A stretch of 64,000 nucleotides of DNA. Origin: Rickettsiales bacterium. Its GTDB lineage: Bacteria > Pseudomonadota > Alphaproteobacteria > Rickettsiales > JABCZZ01. The notes beneath the pieces were generated by a model that was not told the DNA's origin, did not search any database, and saw only the letters and a list, made by a program, of their open reading frames with translations. The translations under genes and the position numbers were made by a program. Positions 16,341 to 24,838 of this stretch are shown one piece after another. How positions within the stretch are numbered: the stretch's first letter is position 1; every line of letters begins with the position of its first letter. The stretch spans positions 350,322-414,321 of the forward strand of contig DASTXE010000001.1 of NCBI GenBank assembly GCA_035765535.1. Direction: 5' to 3'.

Positions 16341-18746
16341 ATGATGCTGAAACCGAAGCTGAAACTAAAGCGCCGTGCAACTGCCAAAGCGGCTTATTCC
16401 AGAAAGGAATATCCGGTAGCGAATTTCATACCCTACCTGCACCATTATAATGATGAGACTATCATCACGAAAGATGGCGAGCTTGTCCAGTTTATCAAGG
16501 TAGATGGCTTCTCGTTCGAAACTTCGGACGACGAAGATCTCGACATGAAGAAAATGGTGCGTAATTCGCTGCTCAAAAGTATGGCAGATGGTACGCTGGC
16601 TATCTGGTTTCATATCATCAGGCGTCGTAAAAGCGCATTCCCCGGAGGGGAGTTTGCGCCCGGTTTTGCGCGCGCGGTGAACGACAAATGGAAACAGAAG
16701 CACCATTCGATGGACTCGTATGTAAACGAGTTATACATCACCGTGGTACGTAAGGCAGATACGGAAGGTGCGGCGAAGCTCGCGCACTATTTCAACAAGA
16801 TCAGCGATAGCACAAACAAGTCTTCCAAAACGGAAAGCATGCGTGAAGCGCATAAGGAGTTGACGGACGTCTCGCATCGTATTCTCGCCAGCTTCCGCGA
16901 TTATGGGGCAAGACAGCTCAGCATTTACGAAAGGGATGGCGGTGTTTTCTCGGAGCCTCTGGAGTTCCTGAGCAAGATCGTCAATTGCGGTGTGAGCCAG
17001 CCTATTCAGGTGACGCCCGGCGACATCTCACATAACCTGATGATGCAGCGCCTGTATTTCGGCAGGGACGCTATTGAGATCCGCGGCCTTACCAAGAAGC
17101 GCTATGCCGCTATGATCAGCATCAAGGAATATTCGAATGCGACGGCTGCAGGCATTATGGATGCGTTTCTGCAGCTGCCCCACGAATTCATCGTCAGCCA
17201 GTCCTTTGTTTTCACCAACCGCCAGACCAGCATCAGCAATATGCAGCTGCGCCAGCGCCGTATGATCCAATCCAACGATGCCGGTGTTTCCCAGGTCATT
17301 GAAATCAGCGATGCGCTGGATATGGCGCAAAGCGGACATGCAGCCTTCGGAAGGCATCACCTGACCATCATGTGTCTGGAAGAAAGCCTTGAACGGCTTG
17401 ACGATGCGGTATCGATGGCGACATCCGAACTGATTAACGTCGGCATCAATCCAATCCGTGAAAAGATGATTATGGAACAGTGCTTCTGGGCACAGCTTCC
17501 GGCCAATTTCAGCTTTGTCGGACGTAAGGCTGAAATTAACACGCTGAACCTTTCAGGCTTTGCATCGCTCCATAATTATCCCACCGGGCGCATGGCCAAT
17601 AACCATTGGGGAGACGCCGTAACGGTATTCGATACGTCTTCCGGCACGCCTTACTTCTTTAACTTCCACCTGCGTGATGTGGGCCATACAACGATTATCG
17701 GTCCTACCGGCGCCGGTAAAACCGTATTGATGAACTTCCTGTGTGCACAGGCGCAGAAATTCCGCTGCAGGCTTTTCTTCTTCGATAAGGACCGTGGTGC
17801 GGAAATTTTTATTCGTGCGCTGGGCGGTAATTATAACATTATCGAGCCGGGCGAGCGTTGTAACTTCAACCCGCTGCAATTACCCGATACGATGGAGAAC
17901 CGCAATTTCATCGGCGAATGGCTAAAGGTGATGGTCACGGTGAACGATGAACCGTTCACGGCAGAAGATATGGAAAAGATTACAGATGCGGTGGTGGGCA
18001 ATTATAAGCTTGATCCCAAAGACCGTATCCTACGTAATATCGCACCGTTCCTTGGTATGGAAGCGCCGGGGACGATCGCAAGCCGCCTCAAAATGTGGCA
18101 TACCGATGGGCAATACGCGCAGTTATTCGACAATCTGAACGATACGGTAGATTTCAGCGACGCTGCTGTGTTCGGCTTTGAAATGGGGCCGGTGCTCAAC
18201 AATAAGGCCACGCTTGCGCCGGTGTTGCTCTACCTGTTCCATAAGATCAATCTTTCACTGGATGGCACACCGACCATCGTCGTACTGGACGAAGCCTGGG
18301 CGCTTATCGATAATCCGATCTTTGCCAGCAGGATTAAGGACTGGCTGAAAACCCTGCGTAAGCTGAATGCAATGGTGATCTTCGCTACACAGAGCGTAGA
18401 AGACGCCACTAACAGTTCCATCAGCGATACGCTGGTGCAGCAGACCGCAACACAGATATTCCTGCCCAACCCCAAGGCTACGGATGTATACCGCAAAGCC
18501 TTCATGCTTTCCGAACGGGAATTCAATCTGCTCAAAAGTACGGACCCCGGATCGCGCTTCTTCCTGGTGAAACAGGGTAAGGACGTGGTGGTCGCCCGAA
18601 TCGACCTCTCCGGGATGGACGATATTATAAGCGTGCTTTCAGGACGTGCGGAAACTGTTGGTATATTGGACGAAGTGCTGAATGAATACGGGGACGACCC
18701 GGCAATCTGGCTTCCGATATTCCAGCAAAGGGTGCGGGAGTTATGA
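16341..18746 (+). CDS. virB4: Type IV secretion ATPase VirB4
   Basis: An 801-residue ATPase powering pilus biogenesis and substrate transfer. The N-terminal CagE/TrbE/VirB domain is followed by the motor domain. Walker A is GPTGAGKT (about residues 454-461) and Walker B is VVLDEAWALI (about 643-652). Length and the C-terminal FFLVKQGKDVVVARIDL stretch match VirB4. It starts directly after the virB3 stop and overlaps the first virB6 gene (ATGA at 18743), so the block is translationally coupled. In rickettsiae this is the rvhB4a position. Confidence 0.97.
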   Translation: MMLKPKLKLKRRATAKAAYSRKEYPVANFIPYLHHYNDETIITKDGELVQFIKVDGFSFETSDDEDLDMKKMVRNSLLKSMADGTLAIWFHIIRRRKSAFPGGEFAPGFARAVNDKWKQKHHSMDSYVNELYITVVRKADTEGAAKLAHYFNKISDSTNKSSKTESMREAHKELTDVSHRILASFRDYGARQLSIYERDGGVFSEPLEFLSKIVNCGVSQPIQVTPGDISHNLMMQRLYFGRDAIEIRGLTKKRYAAMISIKEYSNATAAGIMDAFLQLPHEFIVSQSFVFTNRQTSISNMQLRQRRMIQSNDAGVSQVIEISDALDMAQSGHAAFGRHHLTIMCLEESLERLDDAVSMATSELINVGINPIREKMIMEQCFWAQLPANFSFVGRKAEINTLNLSGFASLHNYPTGRMANNHWGDAVTVFDTSSGTPYFFNFHLRDVGHTTIIGPTGAGKTVLMNFLCAQAQKFRCRLFFFDKDRGAEIFIRALGGNYNIIEPGERCNFNPLQLPDTMENRNFIGEWLKVMVTVNDEPFTAEDMEKITDAVVGNYKLDPKDRILRNIAPFLGMEAPGTIASRLKMWHTDGQYAQLFDNLNDTVDFSDAAVFGFEMGPVLNNKATLAPVLLYLFHKINLSLDGTPTIVVLDEAWALIDNPIFASRIKDWLKTLRKLNAMVIFATQSVEDATNSSISDTLVQQTATQIFLPNPKATDVYRKAFMLSEREFNLLKSTDPGSRFFLVKQGKDVVVARIDLSGMDDIISVLSGRAETVGILDEVLNEYGDDPAIWLPIFQQRVREL

Positions 18747-20704
18747 AGGCTGCCGCCGAGGGAAATTCTGGTCTGGTGCTGAAAATGGGGAGTTGGCGGG
18801 TCATTATTATGGCGTTGCTGGCCGTTGTGGTGGCAGGGATGTTTGCCGCCCCGGCCAGGGCCGACCTGGCCAACTGCGACCAATTGCGTCAGGCAAACCC
18901 CTGGCAATTCTTCAATCCTCTGATGAGGTGTTTTACCGATCCCGATCCCCAGATGCAGCCGACGGACCCGTTCGGCACACAATATGGTGCACCGCCTACG
19001 ACCACTGGACTGATCCCGACAGCGACCATCAATTTCATGAAAAACACCAAGAGCTTTTTCATGCCGGCCATAACGGCCATGGCGACATTTCTGATTGCCT
19101 GGTTCGGGTATAAATTAATGATGGGGGATGCCCAGAACGTCAAGGGCGATACATTTACGATCTTATTCAAGATTGCCGGGGTGTATTTCTTCCTGGCCGA
19201 AGCGCCCGTAATTTATAATTACATGCTGCAAATCATGTTGAACCTGAATCAGATCATCAATGATGTGGTGAACAAGGCGGGGGGATTATTCTGTACGAAA
19301 CCCGACCTGTGGCAAAGATTCGACTGTCTTATGGTCTGGCTGGCGGGGGCTGGGGGAATAGGATTGCTGCTTATCATAGGGCTTGTCGTTGTGACGACGG
19401 CCGGGGTTGGAATTGTGGTGGCGTTTGCGTTTATCTATTTAATGGTGACGCTATTTTTTACCATCGCACGCTTTGCCCAGATTTACCTTATGGCAGTCAT
19501 TTCATTGTCCCTGATGTTCGCGCTGGGCTATCTCTTCGTCCCCCTGATGTTTTTCAAGAATACATTCCATTTCTTCCAGAAATGGCTGGCCTTGTGCCTG
19601 GCCTATGTGCTTATTCCGGTGCTCATGTATGGCTATATGGGCATGATGTTCGTGGCCCTGGATATGAGCGTCATATCGGGGCAATATTCCATCTATCATG
19701 AAATATTCGGGCAGAAGGATGTTGCCGGTATGAGCCCGGATAATCCTGCCGTAAGTCCGGCTAATCGCATAAAATGCCCTGATAAACCCACCCAGGACGA
19801 CCACGGACAAAACGACACGGGCAATTCCGGTACCGGTTGCAGTAACTATGAGCATATATATGCCCTGGTGGGAACGGACGATGCGCAGACGACTGCTGCT
19901 AATAAGACAGATTCAGGTATGCTCGGCAATACGGCCAAGGATAACGGTATCCAGGCAATGCAATACCGCTCCTGGTTCCACTCCTCGATGTTTAAATTCT
20001 CGACATGGAGCAATGAAGCGGATTTGAATAATATGTCCTGGAATCAGGGGCAGCAGAAAACCCCGGCACAATATTTATTCGACATATTATACGCGTTCCT
20101 GGTGGCCTGCCTTTTGATTTACATTATGTATAGCCTGTTGAGCTATATTCCCGACCTCGCAAGCGAACTGGTCTCGCAGGGCACGAGTGCAGGCAAGAAT
20201 GTAGTCAAGGCGCAGGTGTTTGGGGAAGCGACAACCAAATTTGCACTCGAGTTGATAAAGGAAACTGCAATCGGAGCGCTTGAAGGTGCTAAGACGGGCG
20301 GAATACATGGCGCTGCGCTGGGGGCTGGAAAGGCCGCGCTGCAGAAGACGGCTGAAGAAGGTGCAAAGCGTGCAAATGAAATGAAGGATATGGCCAAAGG
20401 TGAGGGCGAAGGCGGAGATAAAGGTGGTGATAAAGGCGGACAGGGCGGCGGTGGCGGCCTTGGTGGAGCTCTCGGGGGCGCTGGTGGAGCCGGCGGCGGT
20501 CTGGGCGGTGCGCTCGGCGGAGCCGGTGGCGCGGGTGGTGGCCTTGGCGGTGCGCTCGGTGGCGCAGGTGGAGCTGGCGGCGGTCTAGGTGGTGCATTGG
20601 GTGGTGCAGGTGGCGCGGGTGGTGGCCTCGGCGGGGCACTTGGCGGCGGCGGAGGTGGCGGCGATAAAGGTGGCGACAAAGGCGGAGGCAAGCAGAAGCA
20701 ATAA
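18743..20704 (+). CDS. virB6: VirB6/TrbL family protein, paralogue 1, with glycine-rich repeat tail
   Basis: A 653-residue polytopic inner-membrane protein. An N-terminal signal-like helix (about residues 20-40, ending APARA) is followed by the VirB6 core of several membrane helices (about 95-330), a soluble loop, one more helix (about 445-470), and a cytoplasm- or periplasm-exposed tail. The tail contains a run of Gly/Ala/Leu 14-residue repeats, then Gly/Asp/Lys. VirB6 forms part of the substrate channel. The first of four tandem paralogues; its stop TAA shares its last base with the next ATG. Confidence 0.88.
   Translation: MKAAAEGNSGLVLKMGSWRVIIMALLAVVVAGMFAAPARADLANCDQLRQANPWQFFNPLMRCFTDPDPQMQPTDPFGTQYGAPPTTTGLIPTATINFMKNTKSFFMPAITAMATFLIAWFGYKLMMGDAQNVKGDTFTILFKIAGVYFFLAEAPVIYNYMLQIMLNLNQIINDVVNKAGGLFCTKPDLWQRFDCLMVWLAGAGGIGLLLIIGLVVVTTAGVGIVVAFAFIYLMVTLFFTIARFAQIYLMAVISLSLMFALGYLFVPLMFFKNTFHFFQKWLALCLAYVLIPVLMYGYMGMMFVALDMSVISGQYSIYHEIFGQKDVAGMSPDNPAVSPANRIKCPDKPTQDDHGQNDTGNSGTGCSNYEHIYALVGTDDAQTTAANKTDSGMLGNTAKDNGIQAMQYRSWFHSSMFKFSTWSNEADLNNMSWNQGQQKTPAQYLFDILYAFLVACLLIYIMYSLLSYIPDLASELVSQGTSAGKNVVKAQVFGEATTKFALELIKETAIGALEGAKTGGIHGAALGAGKAALQKTAEEGAKRANEMKDMAKGEGEGGDKGGDKGGQGGGGGLGGALGGAGGAGGGLGGALGGAGGAGGGLGGALGGAGGAGGGLGGALGGAGGAGGGLGGALGGGGGGGDKGGDKGGGKQKQ
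20453..20647 (+). repeat. 42-bp tandem repeat inside the first virB6 gene
   Basis: Four full units and a partial fifth of a 42-base repeat start at 20453, 20495, 20537, 20579 and 20621. Each encodes the 14-residue unit GGLGGALGGAGGAG. The protein units are identical, but codons vary freely between them (for example CTT, CTG and CTA for the same leucine). This suggests an old array maintained by selection on the protein rather than a fresh slippage product. Confidence 0.9.
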
Positions 20705-22689
20705 TGGTCGGTCGTTCTGGAAATAGAAAGCTGTTCAATATGCTGTCGGGTGCATTATGTGCGCTTGTAGTGTTGTTTTCGCTTGGCTTTCTGCAGGACG
20801 CACAAGCAGCCATCTGTAAGGATAGCGCAGGTAATGACGTAAAAGGATTCACCGTTGCATTAGTGTTCTGTGTCCGCTCTTCGATTACGGATGCTTTGAC
20901 CGGAAGTCATATTACCAATATCATGGGGGCCGGCCATCTCGGCTATTTGACGCAGGTAATACAGTTTCTGACGGCCTATAAATGGGCGGCGATTACGCTG
21001 GCAATTGCACTGTATGGCACTAAGCTTGCCACGGTAAATGTGGAAGAGCTTTTAAAGGAAAGTTCGGGGCTGCTCTTCAGGATAGCGTTTGTGTTGTTTC
21101 TGTGCGCCAATCTCGGTGCAGCCGGGCAGACGCAGCTATATAATTCTGCCTCCGGCAGCGGTATATACGGCGCGGCGGTAGACTTTGCCGGGGAACTCGT
21201 CTCGTTCGTTTCGCTCGGGTTTACCAAAATTACTCAGCATTGCAGTGCGCAGTTCGCAGCATTGCCCGCGGGCGTTAACCAGCAGGAATATTCAGTCTGG
21301 CAGGCATTCGATTGTATATTTGAAGGATTGCTGGGCGGCACTGCCGGCCTGACATTTGCGGCAGCCGCTATCATTCTGGCTCTGATAGCGGCCCTATTCT
21401 CGGGGGGATTGGGAGTGGCCGTCATTGTTCTCGCGATAACATTATTTGTCATGATACTGCTTTCGCTGGGGAGAGCCGTTTATACTTATATATTATCTTA
21501 CTTCGTTCTGGCGCTGCTGATCATTATCGGGGCGCTGATCGTTCCGCTATTTGCGTTTGATAGCGAGTATACGAAAGGTATTTTCTGGAAATGGGTCAGC
21601 CTGATTGTCTCCACAGTGATGCAGCCGCTGTTCCTGGTAGGATTTCTTTCCTTCTTCATGATGACCGATTACCAGTTCATATACGGTTCGTTCTCCTCGC
21701 AGCCCGATACGCCGACGGCAAACGGCGCATATGTTTTTGCCGATGGTACCCAGGCAAGGTGTAACGCGCAGCCTTATGCGGAGTATGCTGCCGGTAATCA
21801 GGACAATCCCGACCTTGGCAATGGCAGCGGCGTCTGCTCATTCCCGCAGTTATTGGCAAGCTGCGGCGGGAACATTACGGGATGCATTAAGTGGGAGCCC
21901 ATTGTTCCGGTGCTTAACCTGCATTGGAAGATCCCTAATGTAAAACCGACCAATGGCGTAACTACAGCATTGCACGATGCGGTAGACGGGCTCAATTTTG
22001 TAATCAATTTGCTGGAAGATGCGATTAATGCGGTCGTCAACAGCATCACTGGCTTTTTCTTTAAAGTTCCCAAGCTGGTGCATTTCCCGCTGCAGCAGTT
22101 TTTTATTACATTATTTGCCTTTATCATTATTACTTTCGTATTGATGGAGCTGATGAAGAAGATCCCGGAAATGGCAGAGCGCATGACGATCACAGTGGGA
22201 ATAGGATTAATGAGAATGGCGCAGGTACCGATGGAAGCAGCCATAGTGCGTGCGGTTAAATCGGGCGGCGATGCAATGAAAGGCTCCATGCAATCCACCC
22301 TGTTGAAGGGCGGCGGACAGGGGAACCTGAAAGGAATGGGCAAGTCGCTGGCGGGTGGCGGCGCAGGCGCAGCCAAATCCATGGCACGCGGCGGCATGGG
22401 AGCTATCGGTTCTATCGTAAAAGGTGGTGCAGGTGCAGCCAAGTCGGCAGCGAAAGGCGATATCAAGGGAGCAGCCCAGTCGCTGGCAGGCGGTGGTACC
22501 GGCGCATTGAAGTCGCTGGCGGGTGGTGCCGGAGGCGCAGTCAAATCCATTGGCGGCGGTGTCAAAGGGGCGGCAAAGTCCGCTGGCCAGATGGCGAAAG
22601 GACAGGGGATGAGAGATGTCGGCAGAGCATCGAAGGCTGGTGCGAAGTCGGCACTCAGAAGTATCGGCAACAGTCTTTTAAAACGGTGA
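20704..22689 (+). CDS. virB6: VirB6/TrbL family protein, paralogue 2, with Gly/Ala/Lys tail
   Basis: A 661-residue protein with an N-terminal signal-like segment (residues 11-35, ending DAQA), a group of membrane helices at about 80-320, a cysteine-containing soluble region, another helix near 460-480, and a long basic tail from about 520. The tail repeats a loose unit around GGAGAAKS and (L)AGGGxGAxKSLA, ending in a positively charged helix. Part of the T4SS channel by family. The start ATG overlaps the previous stop, and the stop overlaps the next gene. Confidence 0.87.
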   Translation: MVGRSGNRKLFNMLSGALCALVVLFSLGFLQDAQAAICKDSAGNDVKGFTVALVFCVRSSITDALTGSHITNIMGAGHLGYLTQVIQFLTAYKWAAITLAIALYGTKLATVNVEELLKESSGLLFRIAFVLFLCANLGAAGQTQLYNSASGSGIYGAAVDFAGELVSFVSLGFTKITQHCSAQFAALPAGVNQQEYSVWQAFDCIFEGLLGGTAGLTFAAAAIILALIAALFSGGLGVAVIVLAITLFVMILLSLGRAVYTYILSYFVLALLIIIGALIVPLFAFDSEYTKGIFWKWVSLIVSTVMQPLFLVGFLSFFMMTDYQFIYGSFSSQPDTPTANGAYVFADGTQARCNAQPYAEYAAGNQDNPDLGNGSGVCSFPQLLASCGGNITGCIKWEPIVPVLNLHWKIPNVKPTNGVTTALHDAVDGLNFVINLLEDAINAVVNSITGFFFKVPKLVHFPLQQFFITLFAFIIITFVLMELMKKIPEMAERMTITVGIGLMRMAQVPMEAAIVRAVKSGGDAMKGSMQSTLLKGGGQGNLKGMGKSLAGGGAGAAKSMARGGMGAIGSIVKGGAGAAKSAAKGDIKGAAQSLAGGGTGALKSLAGGAGGAVKSIGGGVKGAAKSAGQMAKGQGMRDVGRASKAGAKSALRSIGNSLLKR

Positions 22690-24821
22690 GACGATACAAA
22701 ATGAATATGGGCAGGGAAATAATGGAGAGGTTAGGAAGGCAGGCTGCAAAGCTGGCATTCCCGCTCGTGCTCATAATGGTGCTGCTTACCGGCTTTCTCA
22801 TAACGGCAGGCGGAGCTTTGGCATGTGACAATGACGGCGATGTGAAGAACGCCAATAATGATTGCCGTTGCATGAGCTATATTGAAGGTAAGCTGACGGC
22901 GGCAAGCGTGAAGGCAGCCACAATCACGCAAGGCAACGGCTATGACATCGTAAACGGTGTGTTTGAAGCGGTGAATGTGGTCATGCGCAACATGTCGCAA
23001 CTGTTTTATACCACGATTGTTCAGAATCCCTCTTTCCAGCACGCTGTAAGCGCAGTCGCCATATTATATATTGCGGTGTACGGTGCCATGATAATGTACG
23101 GTCTTGCGCCGTTCAGGCCTAATGAAGTGTCCATGCGCCTGATGAAACTGGGCATATTATGGGGAATGGTAGGCGCAGGCGGTTGGACATTCTTCAGCCA
23201 GTGGATCGGCGATCCGGCCATCGCCATCATCAACCAGCTTATCACGCTTTTCTCTCAGGCAGGCGGCAGCAACATCACGCCGAATCTCACCACGAACAGC
23301 GAGCTAAGTCCCGTCAGTATCAACCTGCTGGTCGGCTCGATGAACATGGTCTTTTCCATGCGTTTCTGTATTGCCATCATCGCAATGATGTTTACCGGCG
23401 CATTCGGGTGGTTTTTCGCGCTCATGATCATATGGGGTATCGTCGAGTTCCTGCTGATGATTATCGGTGCGATCATAACCTATGTAAAAGCCATTGTAGC
23501 GCTGTCGTTCCTGTTTGCACTCGCCCCTATTTTCTTTGCCTTCATATTGTTTGAGCACAGCAAGAAAATATTCATGCAATACGCCAATACCATAGGAGGA
23601 TATTTCATACAGCCTATCCTGCTGTTTGGCTTTATCGGGTTCTATGCGAGCGTTCTGACCAGCGTGCTTGCGGATATCCTGTTCAGTTCCGATTATTGCA
23701 AGCTGCGCTGGTTCTCCATAGGTTTCATCGATATTGACTGGTGGCGTCCCATTCAGATTGATCCCAATAGCACCAAATGCCTTGCCCATTGCGGCGGTGG
23801 TTTCTGGATAGGCAATCCCACTATTTCCGTGATGAACATATTCTATTTCCTGTTGTTGACCCATATGGGTAAGAATCTGGCGAAATTCATTGAAAGCATG
23901 ACGTCCGATATCACCCAAGGCTATGGCGGTGCTGGCGTTGTCAGGGGAAGTGCCGTTCAGCAATTCCTGCAGAACCATATCCCGGGTGTCAAAGGACGCA
24001 GTCCGACTGAGCTGATAGGAGAGGGCGTTGGCCGTATAAAGCATAATATTCAGGCAGGCATTGCAGCCAGGAAGCCGGTCGGCGGCGGCACTCCAAGTGG
24101 CGGCGGAGGTGGGGACGGAGGTTCAGGTACGGGCGCGGGTGGCGGCGGTGGTGGTAACACGCCGTTTGCCGGTGGCAGCGGTCAGGGAAGCGGTGCTGGT
24201 GGAACAGGCACATACGGTGCTGGCACAAGCGCAACAACGGGACCGGGGACCGGTGCAGGGGCCAGGAAAGCAACACCTGAAGAGCTCGCACGCATGGGGC
24301 TATCTCCTTCACAGGGACGGGGAGCGGTTATACTTGGTGAAGGTGGAGAGGGAGGCACCGGACAAAATACGGGCTCGGCTTCCAATGGGGGGACGACGGT
24401 TGGCAGCAGGCCGCCGACGGGTACGGTGAGTGGCCATGGAACACTGAATATCAGTGCGGGTGTCAAATATATAGATGCAAGCGGTAAAGAACATGTGACG
24501 ACGGGAGGAATTCATATCAACAGCGGTGGCATGCTTAATAATAGCGGTCTCTCCGATGCAATGGCGCTTGATCTGGCAGGAACGGCAGTTAATTATGCTC
24601 AGAATGCGGTAAGCAACGCTCAGAACGACCCCAATCTGAGTGCTGCACAGAAGAGTAATCTGAACGCACAGCAAGGTAACTTAAACGCACAGCAGCAGAA
24701 TATCGATAAAGCTAGGAATACTGCGCAATCAGGAGGCGGTAATACCGGAGGAGGTGGTGGCGGTGGACCAAAGCCCGGCGGTAGCGGTACTCCTCCCAAA
24801 CCAACCGGTGGCGGTAAATAA
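22686..24821 (+). CDS. virB6: VirB6/TrbL family protein, paralogue 3
   Basis: A 711-residue paralogue with an N-terminal signal helix (about 20-40), the conserved lead-in GYDIVNGVFEAVN, a VirB6 membrane core (about 110-340), the shared motif IPGVKGRSP near residue 437, and a Gly/Thr/Ser-rich tail. Residues 527-551 carry RKATPEELARMGLSPSQGRG followed by AVILG, a motif also found in paralogue 4. A Gln/Asn-rich segment (SNLNAQQGNLNAQQQN) lies near the end. The GTG at 22686 overlaps the previous stop; the ATG at 22701, with GGTGAG upstream, is an equally good start. Confidence 0.86.
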   Translation: MRRYKMNMGREIMERLGRQAAKLAFPLVLIMVLLTGFLITAGGALACDNDGDVKNANNDCRCMSYIEGKLTAASVKAATITQGNGYDIVNGVFEAVNVVMRNMSQLFYTTIVQNPSFQHAVSAVAILYIAVYGAMIMYGLAPFRPNEVSMRLMKLGILWGMVGAGGWTFFSQWIGDPAIAIINQLITLFSQAGGSNITPNLTTNSELSPVSINLLVGSMNMVFSMRFCIAIIAMMFTGAFGWFFALMIIWGIVEFLLMIIGAIITYVKAIVALSFLFALAPIFFAFILFEHSKKIFMQYANTIGGYFIQPILLFGFIGFYASVLTSVLADILFSSDYCKLRWFSIGFIDIDWWRPIQIDPNSTKCLAHCGGGFWIGNPTISVMNIFYFLLLTHMGKNLAKFIESMTSDITQGYGGAGVVRGSAVQQFLQNHIPGVKGRSPTELIGEGVGRIKHNIQAGIAARKPVGGGTPSGGGGGDGGSGTGAGGGGGGNTPFAGGSGQGSGAGGTGTYGAGTSATTGPGTGAGARKATPEELARMGLSPSQGRGAVILGEGGEGGTGQNTGSASNGGTTVGSRPPTGTVSGHGTLNISAGVKYIDASGKEHVTTGGIHINSGGMLNNSGLSDAMALDLAGTAVNYAQNAVSNAQNDPNLSAAQKSNLNAQQGNLNAQQQNIDKARNTAQSGGGNTGGGGGGGPKPGGSGTPPKPTGGGK

Positions 24822-24838
24822 GTAAGAATGGATAATAC

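Noticed and set aside
20143..20691. Pro-rich antisense frame across the glycine-rich virB6 tail
   Set aside because: It is the mirror of the Gly-rich repeat (GGC/GCC codons) and has no ribosome site or family similarity.
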